53,436 nucleotides of DNA from contig JAISMW010000037.1 in assembly GCA_031276545.1 (NCBI GenBank), forward strand, positions 1-53,436. Direction: 5' to 3'. The position numbers and the translations under genes are program-made. Below the pieces are notes generated by a model. The model searched no databases. It was not told the origin of the DNA and worked only from the letters and a program-made list of their open reading frames with translations. The stretch comes from Tannerellaceae bacterium. Lineage in GTDB: Bacteria > Bacteroidota > Bacteroidia > Bacteroidales > Tannerellaceae. Shown here one piece after another: positions 1 through 9,500 of the stretch (position 1 is its first letter; every line of letters begins with the position of its first letter).

Positions 1-88
1 GGCGCTATGTAGAGCGAAATATTCCATTTGAAATGACAGATAAAGTTTGTAATTGCGTTTGTTCTTTTAAATTCAACTAATTGCGGCG

Positions 89-96
89 CAAATGTA
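89..96 (-). promoter_or_regulatory. candidate -7 box for a gene left of the window
   Basis: The minus strand reads TACATTTG, a match to the Bacteroidota -7 consensus TAnnTTTG, followed by GCGCCGC as in the rplY promoter at 1823-1830. Only a weak TTTC lies about 18 bases upstream in place of TTTG. It would drive a leftward gene starting outside the window. Nothing else is recognised in 1-191. Confidence 0.3.
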
Positions 97-191
97 ATGC
101 AATTATGTAACCGTGAAAAGGGATTATTGAAGTTTAACTATTGTTTAATTAGATTTAACTGTTTGGGTGCGGTGCGATTTCGGGGTTTAGT

Positions 192-587
192 TTACAACAT
201 TTCCTCCCACTCCTCACCATGAATAAATTCCTCCAATTGTCGTCGTTCTTTTTTGGTTGGGCGGCCGGTGCCTTTGGCTCTGTCGACAAAGCCGCCGAGT
301 TGGTTTCGTTCCAGTATTTCGTACTGTTCCGGTGGAGTGATATTTTCAAGATATAGGGGTACTAACGACGCCCCCATGCGCTTGTCGGCCGGCTGAAGCA
401 CGCGAAACGAATAAGTCACCGGAGGTTTACGAACCTGCACCACGTCGCCCGCACGGATCATTCGCGACGGTTTGGCGAGCACGTCGTTGACGGATATCCG
501 GTTTTTCTTGCAGGCTTCCATGGCGATGGTTCTTGTCTTGAACAGTCGTACCGCCCACATCCATTTGTCTATTCGTACTTCGTTCAT
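192..587 (-). CDS. hslR: S4-domain RNA-binding protein (Hsp15/HslR type)
   Basis: The 131-residue protein opens with RIDKWMWAVRLFKTR, the S4 RNA-binding signature, and ends in a basic then acidic tail (TKKERRQLEEF), as in Hsp15. The family binds 50S subunits that still carry a nascent chain with its tRNA and helps recycle them; that role is known from the family and not shown here. Its place after rplY and pth, with 16 bases between pth and this gene, fits a small translation-quality operon transcribed leftwards. The ATG at 587 begins directly before the S4 domain. No lesion is seen. Confidence 0.9.
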   Translation of the reverse strand: MNEVRIDKWMWAVRLFKTRTIAMEACKKNRISVNDVLAKPSRMIRAGDVVQVRKPPVTYSFRVLQPADKRMGASLVPLYLENITPPEQYEILERNQLGGFVDRAKGTGRPTKKERRQLEEFIHGEEWEEML

Positions 588-603
588 CGGGATGCTTGAC
601 GTT

Positions 604-1167
604 TCATTTATTGTTATACAGGTTCATTGTCCGGTCGATTCCTGCCAGGCAAAAGCTTTGTATGATCTCCGTTGCCAGAGCGATACGCGGAGGGAGGAGG
701 AGGAGTTGCTCCGGCAGGAAGTCGCTCAACACATAGTCGATCTGGCTTCCCGGCGGGAAATCATTTCCGATGCCGAACCGCAACCGGTTGTAAGATTGCG
801 TGCCCAGTGTGCTTTGGATATGTTTCAGTCCGTTATGGCCGGCGTCGCTTCCTTTGGTTTTGAGCCTCAGCGAGCCGAACGGCAGCGCCAGATCGTCGAC
901 TACAACCAGCAGGTTTTCCGGCGGTATGTTTTCTTTTTGCATCCAGTAGCGAATGGCATTGCCGCTCAGATTCATGTAGGTCGACGGTTTCAGGAGGATA
1001 ACGGTTTTCCCTCTCAGCTTCACGCCGGCGACGGCGCCGTATCTCCGGTCGTCAAAAACAACATTGGACGCTTCGGCAAAAGCGTCCAATATCATAAATC
1101 CCGCATTGTGTCGGGTGTTCCGGTATTCAAGCCCCGGGTTTCCCAGGCCGGCGATCAAATATTTCAT
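604..1167 (-). CDS. pth: peptidyl-tRNA hydrolase
   Basis: Pth cleaves the ester bond of peptidyl-tRNAs that drop off ribosomes, freeing tRNA in the cytoplasm. At 187 residues it has the usual bacterial length. GLGNPG is at residues 7-12, the catalytic His at 20 (TRHNAGF), the conserved Asn at 66 (PSTYMNLSG), the conserved Asp at 91-92 (VVVDDLALP) and GHNGL near 110, so all active-site residues are present. It begins 6 bases after rplY ends. The rplY-pth pairing is common in bacteria and supports a shared transcript. Confidence 0.97.
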   Translation of the reverse strand: MKYLIAGLGNPGLEYRNTRHNAGFMILDAFAEASNVVFDDRRYGAVAGVKLRGKTVILLKPSTYMNLSGNAIRYWMQKENIPPENLLVVVDDLALPFGSLRLKTKGSDAGHNGLKHIQSTLGTQSYNRLRFGIGNDFPPGSQIDYVLSDFLPEQLLLLPPRIALATEIIQSFCLAGIDRTMNLYNNK

Positions 1168-1173
1168 CCGATT

Positions 1174-1746
1174 TTATTCGCTCTTTGCGGTGGCTCCACG
1201 TGCGGCGCGAGTCATCCGAACGGAGCAGACAACGGCGTTTTTCGCGTTCAGTATCTCCAGGTTTTCAAACGACAGGGCAGCTACCTGGATGGTTTTTCCC
1301 AATCCGAGGTTTTCTACGTTGATGAACAACTTTTCGGGGATATGGGTGTAGACCGCTTTTACCTTCAGTTTTCTCATTTCCAGTACCAGTTTGCCGCCGG
1401 CTTTGACGCCTTCGGCCAGGCCTTCCAGCACGATGGGCACTTCCATGACAACCGGTTTGTCGGGAAATATCTCCAGAAAGTCTAAGTGTAAAATATTTTC
1501 CGATACGGGATGAAATTGCGAATCTTTCAGGATGGTGGTGTAATTTTTCCCGTCAATGGTAAGATCTACAACGTGAATATCGGGTGTGTAAATGAGTTTG
1601 CGTACACTTTCGATTTTAACCGTAAAATGTACTACATCTTTGCCTCCGTACAATACGCAGGGGATGCTGTTGTTTTTGCGACAATCTTTTGTCGCTTTTT
1701 TGCCGAGGTCGACTCTGGCGGTTCCTGTTAATTGAAATGTTTTCAT
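1174..1746 (-). CDS. rplY: 50S ribosomal protein L25 (Ctc-type, long form)
   Basis: This is a two-domain L25/Ctc protein of about 190 residues that binds 5S rRNA: an N-terminal L25 domain (MKTFQLTGTARVDLGKKATK, PCVLYGG) and a C-terminal beta domain (VPIVLEGLAEGVKAGGKL). The start is set at the ATG at 1746 because homologues begin at MKxFQLxGTAR. The frame stays open to a TTG at 1770, which has an AGAGGAG sequence 11 bases upstream, so a start with 8 extra residues (MSNTNKKK) cannot be excluded. First gene of the rplY-pth-hslR operon, with a -7 box at 1823-1830. Confidence 0.94.
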   Translation of the reverse strand: MKTFQLTGTARVDLGKKATKDCRKNNSIPCVLYGGKDVVHFTVKIESVRKLIYTPDIHVVDLTIDGKNYTTILKDSQFHPVSENILHLDFLEIFPDKPVVMEVPIVLEGLAEGVKAGGKLVLEMRKLKVKAVYTHIPEKLFINVENLGLGKTIQVAALSFENLEILNAKNAVVCSVRMTRAARGATAKSE

Positions 1747-1822
1747 TTTTTTCTTGTTTGTGTTACTCAAAATTAAGTTTGCTCCTCTAATTTCCCATCA
1801 CACGGAATCTTTTAAAGCGGCG

Positions 1823-1853
1823 CAAAGGTATGGTTTTTTTATTGATCTGCAAG
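1823..1853 (-). promoter_or_regulatory. promoter of rplY-pth-hslR
   Basis: On the minus strand TACCTTTG (1830-1823) matches the Bacteroidota -7 box TAnnTTTG. CTTG (1853-1850) lies 19 bases upstream in place of the TTTG -33 box. It sits in the 114-bp gap between the sirtuin stop and the L25 start. One mismatch in the -33 box lowers certainty. Confidence 0.45.
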
Positions 1854-1860
1854 CGGAGGG

Positions 1861-2571
1861 TCAAAAATCGCCGGGGCAAAAATCGCTTTGAGGCAGGTTT
1901 AGCCATTCGTTTCTTAACTGTTGCAGGCCTTTACTTGCCACGTTGCGGATCATTGTTACGTTGCGGCGGTGCGTTACTTCGTTCGGATCTATCACGTAGA
2001 CCGGCGTTTCCGGCGGGGCATAATCAATCAGTCCTGCCGCCGGATACACCTGCATGGAGGTGCCTACGATGAGCAGCAGGTCGGCTTTGGCGACGATTGC
2101 GGCAGCGTCGGCTATCAGCGGCACCGGCTCGCCGAACCAGACGATAAAGGGGCGCAGTTGTGTGCCGTCGGCCGCTTTGTCGCCCGGATAAATCGGCCGG
2201 TAACCGATGTCGTACACCTGCGTTTTATCGGCATTGCATGCTTTGGTCAGTTCGCCGTGCAGGTGGACGACGCGGGCGCTGCCGGCGCGTTCGTGCAGGT
2301 CGTCGACGTTTTGGGTAATGACCGACACTTCAAAATCGCGTTCCATTTCGGCCAAGATTCGATGGCCGGCATTGGGCGATACTTCCTCCAGTTGTTTTCG
2401 CCGGTCGTTGTAAAATTGCAGCACCAGTTCCGGGTTTTTGTACCATCCTTCTATGGCGGCTACCGTCATCACGTCGTGGTTTTCCCACAGACCTCCGGAA
2501 TCGCGAAAGGTTTTGATTCCGCTTTCGGCGCTCATTCCTGCGCCGGTCAGAACTACGAGTTGTTTTTTCAT
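1861..2571 (-). CDS. SIR2-family NAD-dependent deacylase (class III, CobB-like)
   Basis: The protein (236 residues from the ATG at 2571) has the sirtuin NAD-binding [10 protein letters not shown], the catalytic His in [19 protein letters not shown] and [12 protein letters not shown]. The YNDRR segment keeps the Tyr-x-x-Arg pair that in SIRT5/CobB reads short acidic acyl groups, so desuccinylase or demalonylase activity is a reasonable inference. The four zinc cysteines are absent (one Cys only, in KACNADK), as in zinc-less bacterial sirtuins. The start overlaps the upstream peptidase stop as ATGA. The frame stays open to an ATG at 2628, but that lies inside the peptidase gene and adds residues without homology. 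Confidence 0.92.
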   Translation of the reverse strand: MKKQLVVLTGAGMSAESGIKTFRDSGGLWENHDVMTVAAIEGWYKNPELVLQFYNDRRKQLEEVSPNAGHRILAEMERDFEVSVITQNVDDLHERAGSARVVHLHGELTKACNADKTQVYDIGYRPIYPGDKAADGTQLRPFIVWFGEPVPLIADAAAIVAKADLLLIVGTSMQVYPAAGLIDYAPPETPVYVIDPNEVTHRRNVTMIRNVASKGLQQLRNEWLNLPQSDFCPGDF

Positions 2572-4217
2572 TTGTTCGGTATGATTTTCAGTTTTTTGCC
2601 TGTTTCGGTTGCGATTCGCCGGCGCCATTCGTCATCGTAGGGCGGGCGATGGGGATAGGACGGACGACCGTATTCCGTGCGCTCGAAGTTGCCAGCATCG
2701 TCCTGCCGCTTGACGACGCCATCCATGTACTTCACCAGCAGCATTTCGCCGAGCGATTTCCATTCGGCAAAAGCGTGTTGGGCTTGCTGCATGCTGTATT
2801 CCGTCAGGAAGGCTACCGCTTGCCGGCGGTCGTCGTTGAGCCGGCGGATCGCCTGGGCTTCGATGGCGGGTTGGCGGTCGATCAACGTGTTTTCCAGTTT
2901 GTCTTGCATTGTCCGGGTGTCGACGACGATTTGGTTGTAGCGTGCGTAGGCCATCTGGGCTACCCAGTTGTGGATCCAGAAGGCAGACGTCCACGAAAAG
3001 GTTGTCAGATTGCCGTTTCCTGCGCGGAAACATTCCGGCGTTTGCGTCATGCAGGCATACATCGGGGAGTAGACGGTGAAGGTTGCATCGTCGACGCCAA
3101 ACCAGAGCACGCCTCCCACTTCGTCCGGGAGGTGGCTGCGCATCTGCCCGACGAAAGAGAATCCGGTTTGTTGCGTAGCGATGGGACGTTCAAAGAAATA
3201 TTCCGCACTGTCCGATTCCCAGCGGAGAGGGGCGAAACGCACCGGGGCATGAAAAGCGCCGGCTCCGGCGTCGAGTGTCGGATCCATCGGCGAGCCTTCG
3301 TAGTGGTCGCGCATGGCAAGCATCATGTCGCGGAGGGTCAACGGGCGGTTGGGACGGACGCAAAAGGGCAGCGGCTCGCCTGCGTTGCCCATGGCGTATG
3401 GCATCCAGGCCTCTGCGCCGGCACAAAAGCGGCGGAAGAAGCTCCACACGCGGGCTTCGCAAAAGCGTTGCGCTTCGAAATCGAGTGGCGCATAGGCATC
3501 GGCAAAACTGAAGTCGCGGTCGTTGCCGGCGAAGTAGCCTTTTTCGCGAGCGAAGGCGATGACGTCTTCGGAATAGAGGAAACAGTCGTTGTCGTCCGGC
3601 ACAAAATGGCGGATCCGCGCTTGATTGGCGTGAGCCGAGATACAGTCGTCCGGGATGCGGGCGGCGACCCATACGGCGCCTTTTCGTCCGGCGCCTTTTC
3701 CGATGGCTTCCAGCACCCATACTTCGTTGGGGTCGGCGATGGAAAACGATTCGCCGGAGCTGTAATAGCCGTAGGTCTGCATCAGTCCGGTTATAGTCCG
3801 GATGGCTTCGCGGGCTGTGCGGCAGCGTTGCAGGGCGATGTATATCAGGCTACCGTAGTCGAGCAAGCCGGTCGTGTCGCGCAGTTCCGGGCGGCCGCCG
3901 AAGGTTGTTTCGCCGATGCAGAGCTGGTGTTCGTTCATGTTGCCCACTACGTTGAAGGTTTGCCGGGCTTGCGGTATTTGTCCCAGCCGGCGGCCGGTGT
4001 CCCATTCGTAGATGTCGAGCATGGCGCCTTCGGGATAAAGGGCGGGCGGCCAATGATAGAGTTCGCCATAGAGGCAATACGAATCGGCCGAGTAGCTGAT
4101 CATGGTAGCGCCATCGGCCGAGGCTTTTTTTCCGGCCAGCAGATTTGTACATGCCCACGTTGGGGCGGCAGTTCCGATAAGCATCGGGATAAACATTGTA
4201 AGTAATCGTTTCATCAT
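2568..4217 (-). CDS. C69-family secreted dipeptidase (PepD-like)
   Basis: C69 peptidases are N-terminal nucleophile hydrolases: the signal or propeptide is removed and the exposed Cys attacks. Here a signal peptide (MMKRLLTMFIPML...PTWA) runs straight into CTNLLAGKKASADGATM; this Cys is residue 23 when counted from the ATG at 4217. Conserved pieces follow: NMNEHQLCIGETTFGGR, GLLDYGSLIYIALQRC, FSIADPNEVWVLE and SAHANQARI. About 549 residues is normal for Bacteroidota members. The frame runs on to an ATG at 4250, but 4217 (or 4214) gives a cleaner signal peptide. It lies 48 bases after tamL and overlaps the sirtuin gene by 4 bases. Probably periplasmic; the substrate is unknown. Confidence 0.92.
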   Translation of the reverse strand: MMKRLLTMFIPMLIGTAAPTWACTNLLAGKKASADGATMISYSADSYCLYGELYHWPPALYPEGAMLDIYEWDTGRRLGQIPQARQTFNVVGNMNEHQLCIGETTFGGRPELRDTTGLLDYGSLIYIALQRCRTAREAIRTITGLMQTYGYYSSGESFSIADPNEVWVLEAIGKGAGRKGAVWVAARIPDDCISAHANQARIRHFVPDDNDCFLYSEDVIAFAREKGYFAGNDRDFSFADAYAPLDFEAQRFCEARVWSFFRRFCAGAEAWMPYAMGNAGEPLPFCVRPNRPLTLRDMMLAMRDHYEGSPMDPTLDAGAGAFHAPVRFAPLRWESDSAEYFFERPIATQQTGFSFVGQMRSHLPDEVGGVLWFGVDDATFTVYSPMYACMTQTPECFRAGNGNLTTFSWTSAFWIHNWVAQMAYARYNQIVVDTRTMQDKLENTLIDRQPAIEAQAIRRLNDDRRQAVAFLTEYSMQQAQHAFAEWKSLGEMLLVKYMDGVVKRQDDAGNFERTEYGRPSYPHRPPYDDEWRRRIATETGKKLKIIPNK

Positions 4218-4265
4218 TAAAATATAAACAGTTATGTATTGAAAAATCATCTTCTTATTGCGCAG

Positions 4266-6512
4266 CTAAAAGGGATAGCCGATGGCAAAATGGAGTGCGG
4301 CGTTTCCTGCGAACGGTTCGAGCGCCACCCATCGGCGTTCGGCATCCTGCGCCGGGTCGTAAAGTTTTTTGCCGGCGTCGAGTCTGACAACGAAAAAGGA
4401 GAGATCCAGCCGCAGGCCGATACCGGCGGCCAAGGCCATTTCGCGGTAAAAGGAGCGCCAGCGGAAGTGTCCTCCCGGCTGGTTGGGATAGTTGCGAATT
4501 GTCCAGACGTTGCCGGCATCGACAAAAGCGGCGACTTCCAGCAGCGGGAAGAGGCGGTAGCGGTATTCGGCGTTGAGGAAGATTTTCACATCGCCCGTTT
4601 GCGTGCCGAAGTCGTTGTTTGCGTGGTACGTGCCGGGGCCTAACTGCCGGGTGTTCCATCCTCGCACGCTGTTGGGGCCTCCGCCGTAGTAGCGTTTTTC
4701 AAAAGGGACTATGCTGGAGTTGCCGTAAGGGCAGGCTATGCCTGCTTCGCCATGCAGGGCGATGGCGCTTCGTTCGGACTGGCGGTGGGTTTGCGAGGCG
4801 GCAAAATTGAGCTTTACGTACTGTGCAAAGGGATTTCCCCACAGTTCGTATTGCCCGCGATCGTTTTTCTGTGCGCCGGCAAGGCGGTAGACGGCCGACA
4901 GGAGATTGCCCGACAGTTCGATGCCGTATCGCAGGCTGTAGAGGCGGGCGAGGTAGCGCGCCCGGCCGGCATTGGTGTAGAGGCCGTCGTAGCCTGTTCC
5001 GGCCGTAAACAGATCGTCGTAGCTGACCTTTGTCAGATAGTTGCTTTCGGCATTGATATAGTCTTTGAAGACGTCCGATTTGTAGGGCATCGACACGAAG
5101 TTTACGGCCAGCACGCTCAGGTTGTGTTGCAGGCGGCCTCGCTGCGTTTCCCAGCGGTACTTCCAGCTGAGGTTGAAGAAGTCGCGCGTGTATTCCGGCC
5201 GCCGCTGTATATCCATGCTGAGGCCAAATTCGGTATGAGCCTTGAAGAGGCGTTTGATGCGGTGGCCGATAAACGGGAAAATGATCTTCGGGAAAGTCAA
5301 TCCGGTGGCGACGCCCAGTTCGTAATAGTTGTGTGTAAGCAGGTCGGCGGCAGATCCTCCGCTGATAAACTCGTAGGCGCCTTTGAGGCGGACGGTCAGC
5401 ATTTCCGATCCGTTGAAGATATTGTTGTGCGTATAGTCGATGTTGCCGGCCACACCGAGGTCTCCGGCGTTGTTGGTTCCGACGATGCTTGCCTGCAGGC
5501 CGTGAATGTTGCCCGGGGTGAGGTACACGTAGCAATCGAGGAGGGCGGTTGTGGAGTCTTCGCGATATTCGATGCCGGCTTTGCTGACGGCGCTGAGGGT
5601 GTTGAGCAGGTTGGTGGTTTCTTCCGAGAGGGCTTCGCTGTAACGTTGTCCCGGGCGGACGCTGATGTTGTCGTAGAGGACATGCGGGCGGATGAAGTGC
5701 GTTTCGCTGTAAAAGATTTTCAGGTCTCGAAAGACGGCCGAGTCTTTGGGCACGAAGCGTCGGTCGTTGACCGGGTCGTAGTCGGTCAGTACGTTTACTT
5801 TTCGGAGGGTGTAGGGTCGGAATTTCGAACTGTCGCGCAGCGCCAGCGTCAGGTCTGCGCGGTTGGAGCGGTGCGTCGTATCGGCGAGGAAGTAGAGGTT
5901 GTCGGAGTCGAGACCGTAGTAGCCGGCATTGTGGAAGAGGCGGTTGATGTTTTGCCGTTCTTCCTCGAGGCGGGCAGCGTCGAAGATGAGGCCTTCCCGG
6001 ATGCCGGAGCGTTGCTTGGCGCGTGGCGTTTGAAGCAGGGCGGCGGCCTGTTGGCAGGAGATTCCGATGCGGTAGTTGCCGATGCGATACGGTTCGTTAG
6101 AGGTTATTATATAGTGTACGTTGAGTTTTTTGTATCCTGCGGTATCGATTCGGGCGGTGACGGCGGCGTTGAGATAGCCTTTGTTTTGCATTTCGGTTTG
6201 CAGTTCCCGGACGGAGCGGTCTACGGATTTGGAGTTGAACAGGACGGGAGCTTCGCCGAGCTTTCGGACGATTTTTTTGAGCCATCCGGTTGTGTCGCCG
6301 GCGTTGTAGAGGTGGATGCGGAGGGGCGAATGATTGGGTTTTTGGCGGATGAATCGTTGCAGTTCGGCTGTTTTCACGGCCTTGTTGTCGACAGATATTG
6401 TCGTTCGGTTGAGGAGATACGATCCGTCGGGGATTCGTTTGACCGTTTGGCAGGCCGACAGCAGGAGGATGGCGAGGGATGCGAGCAGCGAGATGCGGTA
6501 GGCGGGTTTCAT
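4266..6512 (-). CDS. tamL: TamL: TamA-like outer-membrane lipoprotein of the TAM
   Basis: This 748-residue protein belongs to the BamA/TamA (Omp85) superfamily. A lipoprotein signal ends in LLLSAC with the lipidated Cys at 21, the feature that separates Bacteroidota TamL from TamA. POTRA-like segments follow (for example LNVHYIITSNEPYRIGNYRI), then a 16-strand-type barrel with RYYGGGPNSVRGW and a C-terminal Phe (FAIGYPF), as expected for outer-membrane barrels. The gene overlaps tamB by ATGA at 6509-6512, so the two TAM subunits are translationally coupled. The complex is thought to help insert some outer-membrane proteins or move lipids between membranes. Confidence 0.93.
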   Translation of the reverse strand: MKPAYRISLLASLAILLLSACQTVKRIPDGSYLLNRTTISVDNKAVKTAELQRFIRQKPNHSPLRIHLYNAGDTTGWLKKIVRKLGEAPVLFNSKSVDRSVRELQTEMQNKGYLNAAVTARIDTAGYKKLNVHYIITSNEPYRIGNYRIGISCQQAAALLQTPRAKQRSGIREGLIFDAARLEEERQNINRLFHNAGYYGLDSDNLYFLADTTHRSNRADLTLALRDSSKFRPYTLRKVNVLTDYDPVNDRRFVPKDSAVFRDLKIFYSETHFIRPHVLYDNISVRPGQRYSEALSEETTNLLNTLSAVSKAGIEYREDSTTALLDCYVYLTPGNIHGLQASIVGTNNAGDLGVAGNIDYTHNNIFNGSEMLTVRLKGAYEFISGGSAADLLTHNYYELGVATGLTFPKIIFPFIGHRIKRLFKAHTEFGLSMDIQRRPEYTRDFFNLSWKYRWETQRGRLQHNLSVLAVNFVSMPYKSDVFKDYINAESNYLTKVSYDDLFTAGTGYDGLYTNAGRARYLARLYSLRYGIELSGNLLSAVYRLAGAQKNDRGQYELWGNPFAQYVKLNFAASQTHRQSERSAIALHGEAGIACPYGNSSIVPFEKRYYGGGPNSVRGWNTRQLGPGTYHANNDFGTQTGDVKIFLNAEYRYRLFPLLEVAAFVDAGNVWTIRNYPNQPGGHFRWRSFYREMALAAGIGLRLDLSFFVVRLDAGKKLYDPAQDAERRWVALEPFAGNAALHFAIGYPF

Positions 6513-9500
6513 TCTTCGTCCTCCCGTTCTGTTTTTATTCGCAGGAGGCGTTTGACGGTGCTTCGGAACAGTTGGCCGAAGGTTTTTGCTTCTTTCCGGT
6601 AGGAGATGCCGATGCCTTGCGAGGGTTGCGACTGGCGGTAGTACTTTTCGCCGGTCACGTTGTAGGCTTTGAGACTGATGTCGCCGGTTTTGGTCAGTTT
6701 GTATTCCATGGTGACGTCGCCGACGGAGTAGTTGTTTTGGTCGTCGCGGTTTTTATATCCGATGTTGGTGTTCAGCATCAAACGGTTGTTGAAGAGGCGG
6801 GTGGAAACGCTGACGTCCATTTCGACGTTCGAGAAAGCGTCGTCGTTTGCGGTGAAGTGCGTACCGACGCTCCAGTTTTCTTTCAGCGCACTCGACAGCA
6901 GGTTGTTGAGCTGGCTGCTCAGGGTAGATGAGGCGAGGGTAGTCCAGATGCCGGCTTTGGCTCCGGCGCCTTTGTTTCCTTCGGGCGGATAGAATGAGCC
7001 GAGCGCCAGGAGGTAGGCCACCTGGCGGATTTTGATATCGTCGGTGTGCATGAGGTTGGATATTTTGCGTTGTACGCTTTCGTCGACGTCGGGTGTTTTA
7101 ACGTCGTACGAGATATTCATGTGGCCGGCGTCGCCCGATATATTGAGGATACAGTTTGTTTTGACGCGGGTGTTGGCGAGGTGCCTGTCGGCGGCAAAAC
7201 TTTCGTCGAGCGAGACGAGGTCGGCACGGAGGGAATAGATTGCCGAGAGGTCGAAACCGGTTGCGAGCGGGTTTCCCCGGAAGGTTACGGCGCTGCCTTT
7301 TTGGATGGCAAATTCTTTTCGGGTGATGTTTTGCAGGGAGAGCGCACAGCGGCCTTCGTCGATCGAGTAGTTTCCGGTCAGTTTCAGATCGCCGGCGGGG
7401 AGGTTGCAGTCGAGGCGGATGTTTCCCGTTCCGGTGACGGTAGCGGCATCTTTCGTGGCCGGATTGATGATGACGCCCAGCGTGAGCGCCGGCGTCACGG
7501 TGGCGTCGATGGCCAGTCGGACGGGGAGGGAGAATGGGCGGGCGATGGGCAGCGGATCTTCGTGTCGGGAGGAGTCTTCCTGCGGAGGATGGACGTAAGT
7601 GATGTGCCCGTAGCGATTGGATTCGATTTCCGGTTCGGGCAGTTGGATGTAGACTTTGCCGGCCGTTCCTTCGCGGATGGAGGCATTGACGGCGAGGGCT
7701 TTTTCCGTTCCGGTGACGCCGGCGGTTCCGGAGAGTTTCAGCGTGCCGTAGAAGAGGCTGTCGGTTTGTATCGGGTTGCTGAGCGCCAGGAAGTTTTTCA
7801 TCGTCATTCGCACATCGGCATTGAACGTTCGGAAGTTTTTGTGCGCGATCGTTCCGGAGATGGTTGCGGCGTTGCCGTTGAAGTCTGCAATCCGGAAGCG
7901 ATTGAATTGCAGCGCGCCGGGTGCGATCCGGATGGAGTCCGAGATGCGGTAACGGACGTTGGTCATGCGGACGCCTGCCACGACGTCTTGCAGAAAGATT
8001 ACGCCCTGCAGATCGGGTTGCGTCATTTTGCCGCGGGCGGTGATGGCGGCGCCCCATTCGCCCCGCAGTCCGAAAAGGACGTTTTCGGCGAACGGTTGCA
8101 GGCGGTCTATCGGCATGGCTGGCAGGTCGAGCCGCAGGTCGATGGAATCTTTTGCCGGCGAGAGGTATCCCGAAAGGGTAGAGTTAGGCCTGTCTGCCTG
8201 CCGCAAGACGATGTTCAGGCGGGCGGCTTGCCGGCGATCGCTCCAGACGCTTTGCAGGTCGAGGCTGCCGATAGCGTTGTGTGCAACGGCGATGTCTTTG
8301 ACCGTAAACCGGTCGGTAAAGAAGACCGGCATGGCGAGCAGGCGTTTGCCGATGATTTTGCCGTTGATTTCGGCTTGCAGATCGAGGCCGTCATATTGAA
8401 ATATTTTCAGGAAGGGGCTTATTTGCAGGGCTTGAAAGTCGATTGTCAGGCTGTCGGCATCGTTTTTCGAGAGAGCGCCGTCGATGCGGATGCTTCCGTT
8501 GGCGGGTTGATGATTGACGGCGAAACGGTCGATGGTGTATTTTCCGTCCGAAAATCGGAACGAGCAGTTTTCGATATCGAACGTTTGCTCCTGAAAGCGC
8601 GTAACGGACGGATAAATACTTCCGTAGACATCCGGGAAGGCCGTCGTTCGGAGCGAATCGTTGACGAGCCGCGCGCCTGCTGCGATGGATCCGTCGAGCA
8701 AGCAGTCGTGATAGCTGATTTTCAGGTCGATACTGTCGGATTCGGCAAAGAAATTCAGCTGTGCAACGAGCGTATCCGGATCGACATAGGCCGTTCGGAC
8801 ATATCCCGTCAGGCGATTGATTGCGGTATCGGTCTGTATTTCCAGCCTGTTTCGGTAGAGAGGCGCCCCGTTGATGCTGATTTCAGGAAAGTCGGCATAG
8901 AGACGGACGGCGCGCGTCGAATCCTCCCAACCGCCCCGTATTTTCGCCGGCGCAACGATAGCCACCGGCAGTTGCAGCGCGGCGGAGAGGCGTTCCGTAT
9001 TTTGCACTTCGACCTCCATGGTCAGATATTCGGCCGCCGGTTTTTCCGGCAACGGGGTGTGCGGGATCCATGCCGGCAGAATGGGATGCAGCGCGTTCAT
9101 CAGGCAGACGGGGAGCGTTGCCGGGGTAAATTTCCCGTAAATAAAAGCCTGTACCGGATCGGATTGCAGGCAGATGGTTTTTTCGTTGTCCGGCGCATGG
9201 CCGAGGCGGAGCGAGAGGCGCTTTTGTTGGAAAAGATGCCCGTTGTTCTTGAACGTGAGCCGGTCGACCGCGAGGGATCCTTCCCAATCGTCCGGGTTAG
9301 CGCTTCCGTAGAGATCGGCGCTGACGGCGGCCTGGAGTTCGGATTGCCTCCAAGCCTCCGGCGCCAGGTGCATTTCGGAGAGCAACAAACTGTCGGCCTC
9401 GGCCTGCAGGCGCAGATGCGGTCGTCCCTGGGGCGGCGCATGATAGCAGCCGTTCATAGTCAGGCGGGCGTTAGGATCCTGTAGCGACGCCCGGAACAGG

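Noticed and set aside
2649..6602. 518- and 616-codon plus-strand open frames
   Set aside because: Antisense to the C69 peptidase and tamL genes, which are well supported.
7046..9484. 812-codon open frame on the plus strand
   Set aside because: Antisense to tamB, with Arg/Gly/Asp-rich shadow composition and no motif.
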